Part shown: positions 9,528 to 18,155 of the stretch, piece by piece
Layout of the letters: every line of letters starts with the position of its first letter
How positions within the stretch are numbered: position 1 is the stretch's first letter
Source of the DNA: Bradyrhizobium sp. SK17
Lineage (GTDB): Bacteria > Pseudomonadota > Alphaproteobacteria > Rhizobiales > Xanthobacteraceae
Direction of reading: 5' to 3'
Assembly: GCF_002831585.1 (NCBI RefSeq)
Contig: NZ_CP025113.1
Location: forward strand, 2,294,001-2,358,000
Length of the DNA: 64,000 bases
Position numbers and translations under genes: made by a program
Notes under the pieces: model-generated
Told to the model about the DNA's origin: nothing
What the model saw: the letters and a program-made list of their open reading frames with translations, nothing else
Database searches by the model: none

Positions 9528-9704
9528 AATGGTCTTTCCCTCTCTCAAATTTGCCTGATGTCCCGGATTGATTCCGGGTTTTCCGCGCCTTGGTTGCATT
9601 ATTCTTGGCCGCGGTATTTCAAGCAGTATTGAGCGATGCCGCGGCCAATGGCAAGCCGCTGCGCGCTATCGACGCATTGGGGAGATCGGAGGGGTGACGC
9701 TCTG

Positions 9705-11144
9705 CTAGCCGGCCGGCTTGGCGTCAGCCTTGGGCTTGGCGTCAGCTTTGGGCTTGTCCGCGGCTTTCGGCTTCGCGGCCGGCTTTGCCGCCACCGGTTT
9801 GCCGGCGGGCTTTGCGGCGGCCGGCTTGTCCGCCGCCGGCTTCGCAGCTGCGGCATCCGGCTTGGCGTTGGCGTGACGCACCGGCTTGGCCGCCGGCTTG
9901 GAGGCGCTCTTGGCGTCGGCCTTGGCGTCATCAGCTGCGTCGGGCTTCTTGCCTGCGGCGCGGGCGTGCTTGCCCTTGGCGCGCTTGGCCGGCTGCATCT
10001 TCTCGGTGTCGGCGTCGACCGCGGCGATCAACGCGGCGCCGGTCTTGGTCGGCCCGGTATAAACCACGACCGGCTCGGACGCCGCGGCCGGCTGCGCCAG
10101 CATGTCGGCCGGCTTGGTCGGCATCGCGGCCTGGAGGCCGGAGGCGAAGAAGCTCGCGCCATTGTCGCCATTGGTGCTGGCGCCTCCGGCATTGGCGACG
10201 GTGTCCTCGCCGTCCTCGTCGCTGGCGGGGCGCTTGTGCTTGGCGCCGCACATCTCCTCGCGCAGGTTCGGCGGGGTGGCATCGATCGGCACCAGATTGT
10301 CGACGGTGCCGAGCGAGGGCCGCAGCCATGCCAGCCCGTTGCCGGCGAAGCCGCGATCGAGCAACTGCGCGGCGCGGATCGCGCGCATGCGGCCCGACGA
10401 GGCGCCGAGCACCACGGCGATCAGCCGCTTGCCGTCGCGCGTCGCCGACGCCACCAGATTGTAGCCGGAGGCGCAGATGAAGCCGGTCTTGAAGCCGTCG
10501 GCGCCGGGATAGCGGCCGATCAGCTTGTTGAAGTTCTGGGTGACGCGGCGACCGAAGCGGATCGAGGGGATGTGGACGAAATACTCGTATTCCGGCAGGT
10601 CGCGGATGATGGCGCGGGCGAGGATCGCCATGTCGCGCGCCGAGGTGATCTGGCCGTCGGCAGGCAGGCCGTTCGGATTGACGTAGCTCGTCTGCGTCAT
10701 GCCGAGCTTTTGCGCGGTCTGGTTCATCATGCCGGCAAAGCCGTCGATCGAACCGCCGACGCCTTCGGCCAGCACCACGGCCATGTCGTTGGCCGACTTC
10801 ACCAGCATCATCTTCAGCGCGTTGTCGACGGTGACCTGGGTGCCGGGCCGGAAGCCCATCTTCGAGGGCGACTGCGACGATGCGGTCGGCGACACTGTGA
10901 GCAGCGTATCGAGCGACACCCGGCCGTCCTTGACCGCCTTCAGCGTGACATAGGCCGTCATCAGCTTGCTGAGCGAAGCCGGATACCACGGCATCGTCGC
11001 GTTGTCGGCTTGCAGCACCTTGCCGGTATCGGCCTCGACCACCAGTAGCGCCTCGGCGCGCGCCATCTGCGGCGTTGCGATCGCGAGCATCGCGACGGCA
11101 AGAATCCATTTCAACGACGGGCGCAGCGGGCGAGGAAATTGCAC
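9705..11144 (-). CDS. dacA: D-alanyl-D-alanine carboxypeptidase with a Lys/Ala/Pro-rich tail
   Basis: Serine peptidase S11 (low-molecular-weight penicillin-binding protein) trimming the terminal D-Ala of peptidoglycan stem peptides in the periplasm. It has a signal peptide (WILAVAMLAIATPQMARA), then the three active-site motifs: SLSK in YPASLSKLMTAYV, SAN in VKSANDMAVVLAEG, and KTG in GADGFKTGFICASGYN. After the catalytic part an extension of about 200 residues ends in roughly 100 residues of KPAAKP/KADAKP-type repeats, absent from the minimal enzyme. The start is uncertain: I chose a GTG just before the signal peptide; an ATG 48 codons upstream keeps the frame. Confidence 0.88.
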   Translation of the reverse strand: MQFPRPLRPSLKWILAVAMLAIATPQMARAEALLVVEADTGKVLQADNATMPWYPASLSKLMTAYVTLKAVKDGRVSLDTLLTVSPTASSQSPSKMGFRPGTQVTVDNALKMMLVKSANDMAVVLAEGVGGSIDGFAGMMNQTAQKLGMTQTSYVNPNGLPADGQITSARDMAILARAIIRDLPEYEYFVHIPSIRFGRRVTQNFNKLIGRYPGADGFKTGFICASGYNLVASATRDGKRLIAVVLGASSGRMRAIRAAQLLDRGFAGNGLAWLRPSLGTVDNLVPIDATPPNLREEMCGAKHKRPASDEDGEDTVANAGGASTNGDNGASFFASGLQAAMPTKPADMLAQPAAASEPVVVYTGPTKTGAALIAAVDADTEKMQPAKRAKGKHARAAGKKPDAADDAKADAKSASKPAAKPVRHANAKPDAAAAKPAADKPAAAKPAGKPVAAKPAAKPKAADKPKADAKPKADAKPAG

Positions 11145-11346
11145 GAGTCCGGTTCCGGTCCTTTGAGACCCGCCTTCTGGGAAGAGGAGGTCTTGCGATT
11201 GACGTTCGGGTTTCAAGCGTGTCCGGCGCCGCGTTGCGGCGGTGCAAACCCTATACCGGCTTGCCAGTAGAGAACAGAGGCCGGCCAATTATATCGTGGA
11301 CGAAATCGGCTGAATTTCGGCAGCCGCCTCAATTGGAAAGCCCGAT

Positions 11347-13125
11347 TTATGGCGTCTCGATGCTGGTGCGCGCCTGCTCCTGCACCATGAACTGGGCACG
11401 CGCGAGATCGGCAAAACGGCCGCCTTTTGCGACCAGTTCATCGAAAGTTCCGCTTTCGATCACCCGTCCCTGGTCGAACAGCAGGATGCGTGTGGCGTAA
11501 CGGATGGTCGAGAGGCGGTGCGCGATCACGAATGTGGTACGGCCCTTCATCACTTCGTCGAGAGCAGCGTTGACCTTGGCCTCGGTGACCGCGTCGAGCG
11601 CGCTGGTGGCTTCGTCGAGGATCAGGATCGGCGGATCCTTCAGCAGCGCACGCGCGATCGACAGCCGCTGGCGTTCGCCGCCGGACAGCATGCGGCCGCG
11701 TTCGCCGGCATGGGTGTCGAACTTCTTCTCGCTGCGCTCGATGAAATCCAGCGCCTGGGCGCGGGCCGCGGCGGTGCGCAGTTCCTCATCGGTCGCGTCC
11801 GGCTTGCCGACGCGGAGGTTCTCAGCGAGCGAACGATTGAACAGCAGCGCTTCCTGAAACACCACGCCGATGTTTCGCCGCAGCGCCGTCAGCTTCATCG
11901 CACGTATGTCCATACCGTCGATCTTGATGATGCCGGATTGCGGATCGAACGCGCGATGCAACAGCGCGATCGCGGTCGACTTGCCGGCGCCGGTCGAACC
12001 GACCAGCGCGATGGTCTGGCCCGGCAATGCGGTGAGGGTGAGATCCTCGATCGCCGGCCGCTTGCCGTCATAGGAGAACGAGACGTCGTTGAATTCGACG
12101 AGGCCCGACAACCGTCCGGGGTCGATCGCGCCGGGCCGGTCGCGCACCGCCGGCACCGCATCGAGCACGTCGAAGAATTCCTGCAACCGCGGCGCCTCCA
12201 TGAACACATTGTTGATGAAGCTCACCACCTGCTCGAGCTTCTGGATCAGCATGGTGGCGAACGAGACGAACATCACGATCTCGCCGACCGTGGTCAGGCC
12301 CTCGTTATGCAGCGCGATGCCGACGGTGAAGATCGCGAGCACCGTGATGGTGGTCGAGGCGCGGGTAATTACCGAGACCAGCGCCCACCATGACAGCACC
12401 GGCATCTGCACCGCCAGCAGCTTGTCGGCGACATAGCGCAGGCCCTGCACCTCGGAATCGATCCGCACGAAGCTCTGCACCAGTGCGACGTTGCCGAGCG
12501 CGTCGGAGGCGCGCGCCGACAGGTCGCTGTAATAGGCCTCGACCTCGCTCTGCATGCCGTAGGTCTTGCGCACCACCAACGTGGTCAGCACCGTGAACAC
12601 GACGCAGAGCGCGAACAACAGGATCGCGAGCCGCCAGTTGATGTAGAGCGCGAGCGGCAGCAGCACCACCAGCGACATGATCGCGGCGAAATGCTCGCGG
12701 AAGAAGCCGATCCAGAGCCGCCACAGCGCGTCGACGCCATTCAGCATCACCTTCATCAGCCGACCGGAATGAGTGCCGGAATGGAAGGTCAGCGGCAGTT
12801 GCAGGATGTGCTCGAAATAGCTCGTCAGCACCGCCTGACGCCGGCGGTGTGACAGCCGGTCGGCCTGCAACGCTACGATCGCGCTACAGCCGATCGTGAA
12901 CAGGCCAAATGCCGCCCAGGCGCCAAGCAGCGGCCATGCCGAGGAGGTCGCGAACATTCCGGTGACCGGACGGCCCGACAGCACGTCGACGATCTTGCCG
13001 AACAACACCGGCTCGGCGAATTGCGCGCCGGCGAGCACCAAGTTGGCGGCGGCGAGGATCCAGCCGAGCCGCGCCTCCTTGCCGAGCAGTTCGAGGACGC
13101 GGGTATAGAGGCGAAGCATGGACAT
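11347..13125 (-). CDS. ndvA: Cyclic beta-glucan ABC exporter, NdvA/ChvA type
   Basis: A 592-residue half-transporter with fused permease and ATPase. The N-terminus [18 protein letters not shown] is the NdvA/ChvA/CgmA start, and this family exports cyclic beta-glucan to the periplasm for osmotic adaptation and host interaction. About six membrane segments come first (to about residue 310), then Walker [14 protein letters not shown], signature [15 protein letters not shown] and Walker [12 protein letters not shown]. Seven codons upstream another ATG is in frame, but the chosen start fits the family. It is a single gene with no glucan synthase beside it. Substrate identity is by family resemblance. 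Confidence 0.88.
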   Translation of the reverse strand: MSMLRLYTRVLELLGKEARLGWILAAANLVLAGAQFAEPVLFGKIVDVLSGRPVTGMFATSSAWPLLGAWAAFGLFTIGCSAIVALQADRLSHRRRQAVLTSYFEHILQLPLTFHSGTHSGRLMKVMLNGVDALWRLWIGFFREHFAAIMSLVVLLPLALYINWRLAILLFALCVVFTVLTTLVVRKTYGMQSEVEAYYSDLSARASDALGNVALVQSFVRIDSEVQGLRYVADKLLAVQMPVLSWWALVSVITRASTTITVLAIFTVGIALHNEGLTTVGEIVMFVSFATMLIQKLEQVVSFINNVFMEAPRLQEFFDVLDAVPAVRDRPGAIDPGRLSGLVEFNDVSFSYDGKRPAIEDLTLTALPGQTIALVGSTGAGKSTAIALLHRAFDPQSGIIKIDGMDIRAMKLTALRRNIGVVFQEALLFNRSLAENLRVGKPDATDEELRTAAARAQALDFIERSEKKFDTHAGERGRMLSGGERQRLSIARALLKDPPILILDEATSALDAVTEAKVNAALDEVMKGRTTFVIAHRLSTIRYATRILLFDQGRVIESGTFDELVAKGGRFADLARAQFMVQEQARTSIETP

Positions 13126-13258
13126 GCCGGCGGGACTCTCGAACAATGGTCGCCCGGTCAGGCGGGATACGATCTAATCAGGGTTCGCGATGCAGGGCCA
13201 GCGGTGACAGCGCGTCATGCTCAGGTGACGGTAATTGTGGCGAGCTGCTCCCTGCGCG

Positions 13259-13379
13259 GTCGTCCTGGCGAAAGCCAGGACCCATAGGCACCGAACTTGA
13301 TCGTGAGTGGGATAGTGGCCCCGGCGTCGCGCAACAACAAACGGCCGGGGTAATGGGTCCTGGCCTTCGCCAGGACGAC
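13259..13379. repeat. Inverted palindromic repeat
   Basis: Arms GTCGTCCTGGCGAAAGCCAG (13259-13284) and the near-complement TGGGTCCTGGCCTTCGCCAG (13354-13379), with a GC-rich spacer. Each arm contains its own CCTGGCnnnnGCCAGG hairpin. This pattern is common between genes in Bradyrhizobium. Confidence 0.75.
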
Positions 13380-13423
13380 GCTGAACACTTGGCGGAGTTC
13401 GTCAGTTATGCATTCGCGTGCTC

Positions 13424-14479
13424 TCAATTCACCAGCCGGCCGTCGATCGGCGGCAGGAATTGGTCGTCGAAGATGTCGGCGGTGTGCGGCCGCTTCAGGA
13501 ATTTGCCGTCCTCGGCAAGCTGGTCGACCGAGCGCTCGAAGCGCTCCGCCTCGATGCCGCCGATGCCGTTGCGTTTCACTTCGGCGGTCAGGATATTGTC
13601 GCGGATGATGGCGGATAGCCGCTCGAGCTCCAGATCGCGTGACCCGCCATCCATCCGGTTCACCACCTCGCCGGCGGCACGGGCCGGGTCCTTGATGACG
13701 AGGTTGGTGCCGCCGATCACCGCGCGCACGAACCGCTTGACCGTATCCGGCTTCGCGCCGGCGAGGCGCGGGCTGGCGATCACGGCAAAGCCATAGGCTT
13801 CGCAGCCATAGTCGGCGAAGCGCAGCACAGCGAGATCGTCGGCCGGCACGCCGCGATCGCGCAGATTGATCGCCGAGAGATAGGAGAACCCGGTGACGGC
13901 ATCGACCTGGCCGGCGGAGAGCATCGGCTCGCGCACCGCCGCGCTGATGGTGCTCTGCTTCACGCTCGAAAGCTTGATGCCGTTCTGCTTCGCGATCGCG
14001 GGCCACAGCCGGATCGAGAGGTCGCCTTCGGCGACGCCGAGGCTCTTGCCGTCCATATCGGCCAGCGTCTTGATGCCACGGCTCTTGCGGGCAACGATCG
14101 CGTAGGGCGCCTGGTTGAACAGTACGAACACCGCCTTGACGGGGGCGGCGCCTGGCTTGTCGCGGAAGCGGATCAGCGCATTGATGTCGACGATGGCGAA
14201 ATCGCTCGCGCCGTCGGCGACACGTGCGATCGCGTCCGCCGAACTGGTGGCAATGTTGGTGCCGACCGCCAGGCCCTCGGCGCTGAACAGGCCGCCGGCC
14301 GATGCCATCACGAACGGGGCCGCGGCGGCATCGAGCGGCCGGTCGAGCGTCAACTGGACGGTGAGCGGCTGTGGTGCATCGCCGGCGTGCAGCGGCGTGA
14401 CGGCCGGCCATGCCCCGCCCGAGACGCCGATCACGACGGCCAGTATCCAGCGGAGAATGGTGATCCGAGTTACCTGCAT
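13424..14479 (-). CDS. ABC transporter substrate-binding protein (NMT1/THI5/SsuA-like)
   Basis: A periplasmic solute-binding protein of about 351 residues of the NMT1/SsuA/TauA superfamily, which serves uptake systems for sulfonates, nitrate, thiamine precursors and similar compounds. It has an N-terminal signal peptide (WILAVVIGVSGGAWPAVTPLHA), then the typical two-lobe order: PFVMASAGGLFSAEGLAV, the FAIVDINALIRFRD region, LADMDGKSLGVAEGD and AGQVDAVTGFSY. No permease or ATPase gene is adjacent, so it may be an orphan receptor. I chose the second in-frame ATG (MQVTRIT); the first is eight codons upstream. Confidence 0.8.
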   Translation of the reverse strand: MQVTRITILRWILAVVIGVSGGAWPAVTPLHAGDAPQPLTVQLTLDRPLDAAAAPFVMASAGGLFSAEGLAVGTNIATSSADAIARVADGASDFAIVDINALIRFRDKPGAAPVKAVFVLFNQAPYAIVARKSRGIKTLADMDGKSLGVAEGDLSIRLWPAIAKQNGIKLSSVKQSTISAAVREPMLSAGQVDAVTGFSYLSAINLRDRGVPADDLAVLRFADYGCEAYGFAVIASPRLAGAKPDTVKRFVRAVIGGTNLVIKDPARAAGEVVNRMDGGSRDLELERLSAIIRDNILTAEVKRNGIGGIEAERFERSVDQLAEDGKFLKRPHTADIFDDQFLPPIDGRLVN

Positions 14480-14690
14480 CCTACCGTCCGGGAGGCGAGA
14501 CAAAGTGCCGCGCCGGCTGCGCCTGCTTCAGGACACCGAATGCGCCAGGCAGGCGTGCATATCAAGCGTCAATTTCAAGCGTTATTTGCCTGCATTCTGT
14601 CCCCGGCAAGGTGAACGTCCGATGACTGCCTCGCGTTAACCCTGGGTTGTTCAGCTTGCGTTCGGTTTCGGGAACCTAATCTGGAGGGAG

Positions 14691-14704
14691 TGGTTAGCTA
14701 ACCA
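14691..14704. promoter_or_regulatory. Perfect 14-bp palindrome upstream of the Gly/Tyr-rich secreted protein
   Basis: TGGTTAGCTAACCA is a perfect palindrome 29 bases upstream of the start codon, close to where RNA polymerase would begin. It may be an operator or a 5'-UTR hairpin. No family is assigned. Confidence 0.35.
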
Positions 14705-14732
14705 AGGCCCGTCGGGCCGGCTTCCACAAAGG

Positions 14733-15176
14733 ATGACTGCAATGTTTGCGCGAAAAGGTGTTTTTTCGTCTGTTGGCCGCGCAGCCGCATTGGCAACGGT
14801 TGCCGCGGTGGCGTTGACGGCCGTTGAGCCGACGATGGCTTTCGCAGGCTCTGCTCCGGCAGGCAAGGCGGCCGCAATGACCACATCACACGGCACGAGT
14901 GGCGCGACCGATATCAGCGCGCGGCGCCGTTACTATCGCGGTGGCGGCGGTGGCGCGGCCGCAGCGGCAGCGTTCGCTGGCATCGTCGGTACGGGCCTGG
15001 CGATCGCCGCTGCCCAGAGTCGCCGCGACTACTATGACTCCTACGGCTATTACGGTGGCCCGGGATATTACGGCGGCGGTCCCGTCTACTACGGTGGCCC
15101 GGCCTATTATGGCGGCGGACCGTATTACGGCTATCGCGGGTATCGCCGGTCGCAGCTGCCCTATACGCCTTACTGA
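14733..15176 (+). CDS. Secreted Gly/Tyr-rich small protein
   Basis: A 147-residue protein with a clear signal peptide (positive start, then VAAVALTAVEPTMAFA). A short polar part ends in RRRYYRGGGGG, followed by a glycine/alanine hydrophobic stretch (AAAAAFAGIVGTGLAIAAAQ) and a tail of GGP-YYGG-type repeats. Such proteins are common in rhizobia and probably sit in the periplasm or outer membrane; function unknown. A second ATG three codons in (MFARKG) is an equally good start. A strong intrinsic terminator follows about 40 bases after the stop. Confidence 0.7.
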   Translation: MTAMFARKGVFSSVGRAAALATVAAVALTAVEPTMAFAGSAPAGKAAAMTTSHGTSGATDISARRRYYRGGGGGAAAAAAFAGIVGTGLAIAAAQSRRDYYDSYGYYGGPGYYGGGPVYYGGPAYYGGGPYYGYRGYRRSQLPYTPY

Positions 15177-15214
15177 GGTCGTCGGCGGTTCTCGAAACTG
15201 TCACAAAGCACTCA

Positions 15215-15246
15215 ATCCACCGGCCTCGAGGCCGGTGGATTTTTTT
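15215..15246 (+). terminator. Rho-independent terminator
   Basis: The palindrome ATCCACCGGCCTCGAGGCCG(GTGGAT) forms a long stem followed directly by a run of seven T. It closes the transcription unit of the Gly/Tyr-rich protein. Confidence 0.85.
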
Positions 15247-15300
15247 GTCGTCGCGCGCGCCGTTAACACGCTGGCGACGCGTTTCGACTAGGCTCGAAGA

Positions 15301-15714
15301 ATGAGTGATTCGATCGAGCGGCTTTATGATGCGGTGATCGCGGCCAAGGATCTTGATCCGGCCACGTCGCGCACCGCACGGCTGTTTCAGCGCGGGCCGG
15401 CCAAGATGGCCAAGAAGCTCGCCGAGGAAGCGGTCGAGGTCGTGATCGACGCCGTCAGCGGCAATTCGGACGCCGTCGTTCGCGAGAGCGCGGACCTGCT
15501 CTACAACCTCACGGTCCTCTGGGCGTCGGCTGGCGTCAAGCCGGAGCATGTGTGGCGCGAGATGGAGCGACGCGAGCGGCTGCTTGGGATCGCCGAGAAG
15601 CTGCCGAAGTCGCCGGTCAAGGTCTCCAAGAACCTGTCCAAGACCGCGCCCGTCCCGGTGGTTCGGCGTCGAATTGTCGCGCTGGAGAACCGGCTGCGCA
15701 AACGGCAGCCGTAA
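15301..15714 (+). CDS. hisE: Phosphoribosyl-ATP pyrophosphatase-like protein
   Basis: Hydrolyses phosphoribosyl-ATP to phosphoribosyl-AMP in histidine synthesis; all-alpha NTP-PPase (MazG-like) fold. Diagnostic blocks: LFQRGPAKMAKKLAEEAVEV with the metal-binding EExxE pattern, then RESADLLYNLTVLW with the second acidic pair, then VWREMERR. At 137 residues it is about 30 longer than a minimal HisE because of a basic C-terminal tail (VRRRIVALENRLRKRQP). No other his gene is in the window, so this could be a second, stand-alone paralogue rather than the pathway enzyme. Confidence 0.8.
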   Translation: MSDSIERLYDAVIAAKDLDPATSRTARLFQRGPAKMAKKLAEEAVEVVIDAVSGNSDAVVRESADLLYNLTVLWASAGVKPEHVWREMERRERLLGIAEKLPKSPVKVSKNLSKTAPVPVVRRRIVALENRLRKRQP

Positions 15715-15777
15715 ATCGCCGCAAATCTGCCCACTCCCGGCATGGACAAATCCGCTCCATGATGGTTCATCGCGCCC

Positions 15778-16359
15778 ATGTTGAAACGGATTTACGACTG
15801 GTGCGTCGAGGCGGCCGACAAGCCCTACGCACTCTGGATTCTCGCGGCCGTCGCCTTCGCCGAGAGCTCCTTCTTCCCGATCCCGCCCGATATCATGCTG
15901 CTGCCGATGTCGCTGGCGCGGCCGAAGCGGGCATGGTGGTTCGCGGCCGTCTGCACCGTCGCCTCGGTCGCCGGCGGCGTGCTCGGCTATGCGATCGGCG
16001 CGCTGCTCTATGACTCGCTCGGGCAGTGGCTGATCCATCTCTACGGTCTCTCCGACAAGGTCGACGCGTTCCGCGCCTCCTATGCCGAATGGGGTGCCGT
16101 GATCATCCTGCTGAAGGGGCTGACGCCGATCCCCTACAAGCTGGTGACCATCACCTCGGGCTTTGCCGGCTACAACATCTGGCTCTTCATCCTGTGCTCG
16201 ATCGTCGCGCGCGGCGGCCGCTTCTTCTTCGTCGCGCTGCTGCTCAACCGCTACGGCGACGTCATCCGGGCCGAGCTCGAGAAGCGGCTCGGCCTGTGGG
16301 TCGCGCTCGGCGCGATCGTGCTGGTGCTGGGCTTCGTTGTCGCATTCAAGCTGATCTGA
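15778..16359 (+). CDS. YqaA/DedA-family (SNARE-associated type) membrane protein
   Basis: A 193-residue inner-membrane protein of the YqaA branch of the DedA/VTT superfamily, linked to lipid scrambling and membrane homeostasis. Visible features: the membrane re-entrant motif AFAESSFFPIPPDIMLLPMS near the N-terminus, the glycine-rich segment GGVLGYAIGALLYDSLGQW, and the second conserved block LLKGLTPIPYKLVTITSG, with about four to five hydrophobic segments. The start ATG lies 63 bases after hisE. Specific function is not assignable. Confidence 0.88.
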   Translation: MLKRIYDWCVEAADKPYALWILAAVAFAESSFFPIPPDIMLLPMSLARPKRAWWFAAVCTVASVAGGVLGYAIGALLYDSLGQWLIHLYGLSDKVDAFRASYAEWGAVIILLKGLTPIPYKLVTITSGFAGYNIWLFILCSIVARGGRFFFVALLLNRYGDVIRAELEKRLGLWVALGAIVLVLGFVVAFKLI

Positions 16360-16360
16360 A

Positions 16361-16404
16361 GCGTTTTCGAGCGAAGTGGATTCCGGTTCGCGGGAAGAAA
16401 ACGC
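16361..16404. repeat. Short dispersed hairpin repeat
   Basis: GCGTTTTC at the left pairs with GAAAACGC at the right across a spacer containing GAGCGAAGTGGA and CCGGTTCGCG. This layout is frequent in intergenic DNA of Bradyrhizobium and relatives. It starts two bases after the upstream stop codon and may stabilise that mRNA 3' end. Confidence 0.6.
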
Positions 16405-16465
16405 GTCAAAATGACTAGCCGCTTGCGGCTTTGCCTGCCGATGGCTTCGGGTTACGCTCGCCGCG

Positions 16466-17014
16466 ATGGCTGACAGAAACAGGGATTGGCTCGTTCCCGC
16501 CGCAACATCGCGCGCCGTGCTGGCGGGCCTTGCGCTGTCGGTGATGCTGGCGACGATCGATCGCGGCCGGGCGCAGGCCGCGCAGCCGGCGCTCGGGGTC
16601 CAGTCGGCCGCGGAGCAGCCGCCGGAGCCTCAGCAGCCGATGGAGTTGCCGCCCGCGCCGGTCGAGCGCGAGAATCCCGGGCTGATCAACGAAATCGGAA
16701 AACTGTTCGAGAAATCGAAATTGGCGCTGCCGCCGCTGAAGAGCCCGAGCGAGACCTTCAACGACCTGTCGAACCTGGCGCGCCCCTCGACGATGGTGAC
16801 CGGGCGCGCGGCCTGCGCGGTGGCCGCCAACGGGGCGCCCGACTGCAAGATCGGCGCCGACCGGCTGTGCCAGAGCAACGGATACAAGGAAGGCAAGGGC
16901 ATCGATATCAGCACCACGGAGAAATGCTCTCCGCTGGTCTATTTGCCGGGCCACAAGCGCGGCCCGAACGACTGCAAGGCGGAAAATTTCGTGACACGGG
17001 CGGTGTGCCAATAA
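16466..17014 (+). CDS. Exported protein of unknown function
   Basis: A 182-residue protein with an N-terminal signal peptide (AVLAGLALSVMLATIDRGRAQA), a Pro/Gln/Glu-rich linker (EQPPEPQQPMELPPAPVERE), then a compact C-terminal region with about six cysteines (RAACAVAANG, DCKIGADRLCQ, TEKCSP, NDCKAE, RAVCQ). The cysteines suggest a disulfide-bonded periplasmic domain. No family is recognised, though the layout is one I associate with conserved hypothetical proteins of Bradyrhizobium. Flanked by a hairpin repeat upstream and a nitronate monooxygenase gene downstream. Confidence 0.7.
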   Translation: MADRNRDWLVPAATSRAVLAGLALSVMLATIDRGRAQAAQPALGVQSAAEQPPEPQQPMELPPAPVERENPGLINEIGKLFEKSKLALPPLKSPSETFNDLSNLARPSTMVTGRAACAVAANGAPDCKIGADRLCQSNGYKEGKGIDISTTEKCSPLVYLPGHKRGPNDCKAENFVTRAVCQ

Positions 17015-17186
17015 GCTGCTCCGAAATCGCGCCTGGGATGCCAAACGCCTGAGAAAATCACGTTGCCTGGATGAGGTTTTGTCATCCTTATTGCAGCGCC
17101 ATAACGCAATACTTGACACTGGAAAGATTGCCTTGTTGGTATGACGGTCAGCATTCGAGACCAACCAGCTTGAGGATCCGCCGCCA

Positions 17187-18155
17187 ATGTCCATGCCTGC
17201 TCTGTTCAAGGGCCGCCTGTCTCTACCCGTGATCGGGGCGCCGCTGTTCATCATCTCCGTGCCCGACCTCGTCATCGCGCAGTGCAAGGCCGGCGTGGTC
17301 GGCTCGTTTCCGGCGCTGAACGCGCGGCCGCCGGAGCTGCTCGACGAATGGCTGTACCGGATCAAGGAAGAGCTTGCCGCTTACGACAAGGCGCACCCGG
17401 AGCGGCCGTCGGCGCCGTTCGCGGTCAACCAGATCGTGCACAAGTCGAACAACCGGCTCGATCACGACATGGCGCTTTGCGAGAAGCACAAGGTGCCGAT
17501 GATCATCTCCTCGCTCGGCGCGCGCGAGGAGCTCAACCAGGCCGTCCACGGCTGGGGCGGCATCGTGTTCCACGACGTCATCAATCAGAAGTTCGCGCAC
17601 AAGGCGATCGAGAAGGGCGCCGACGGCCTGATCCTGGTCGCGGCGGGCGCCGGCGGTCATGCCGGCACGCTGTCGCCGTTCCCGTTCGTGTCGGAGACGC
17701 GGCAGTGGTTCGACGGGCCGATCGCGCTGTCGGGCACCATCGCCAACGGCCGCGCCATTCGCGCGGCGCGCATCATCGGCGCCGACTTCGCCTATATCGG
17801 CTCCGCCTTCATCGCCACCAAGGAGGCGAATGCGGTCGAGGGCTACAAGAGCATGATCACCAATTCCTCCGCCGAGGACATCGTCTACTCCAATCTGTTC
17901 ACCGGCGTGCATGGCAACTACCTGAAGCCGTCGATTGTCGCGGCCGGCATGGACCCGGAGAACCTGCCGACCTCCGATCCTTCGAAGATGAGCTTCGGCA
18001 CCGACTCGTCGGGCGAGCGCGCCAAGCCGAAGGCCTGGAAGGAGATCTGGGGCTCCGGCCAGGGTGTCGGCAGCATCTCCAAGGTGGTGCCCGCGGCCGA
18101 GCTGATTGGCCGGTTCAAGAAGGAGTACGACGAAGCGGTTGATCCGGCGCTTTGA
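17187..18155 (+). CDS. Nitronate monooxygenase family flavoprotein (paralogue 1)
   Basis: A 322-residue FMN-dependent TIM-barrel enzyme of the nitronate monooxygenase / 2-nitropropane dioxygenase family, which oxidises alkyl nitronates (for example propionate 3-nitronate) to carbonyl compounds. Landmarks: LPVIGAPLFIISVPDLV at the N-terminus, the GVVGSFPALNAR loop, the FMN phosphate-binding ILVAAGAGGHAG, and LSGTIANGRAIRAARIIGADFAYIGSAFIAT. The stop overlaps the start of the thioesterase-like gene (TGATG), so the two are translationally coupled. A second copy lies 5.1 kb downstream. Confidence 0.88.
   Translation: MSMPALFKGRLSLPVIGAPLFIISVPDLVIAQCKAGVVGSFPALNARPPELLDEWLYRIKEELAAYDKAHPERPSAPFAVNQIVHKSNNRLDHDMALCEKHKVPMIISSLGAREELNQAVHGWGGIVFHDVINQKFAHKAIEKGADGLILVAAGAGGHAGTLSPFPFVSETRQWFDGPIALSGTIANGRAIRAARIIGADFAYIGSAFIATKEANAVEGYKSMITNSSAEDIVYSNLFTGVHGNYLKPSIVAAGMDPENLPTSDPSKMSFGTDSSGERAKPKAWKEIWGSGQGVGSISKVVPAAELIGRFKKEYDEAVDPAL

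Noticed and set aside
7515..9632. Open frame of 705 codons on the plus strand
   Set aside because: It lies opposite fadD and the DUF924 gene. Its protein is Arg/His/Asp-rich without any domain, the usual antisense shadow in GC-rich DNA.
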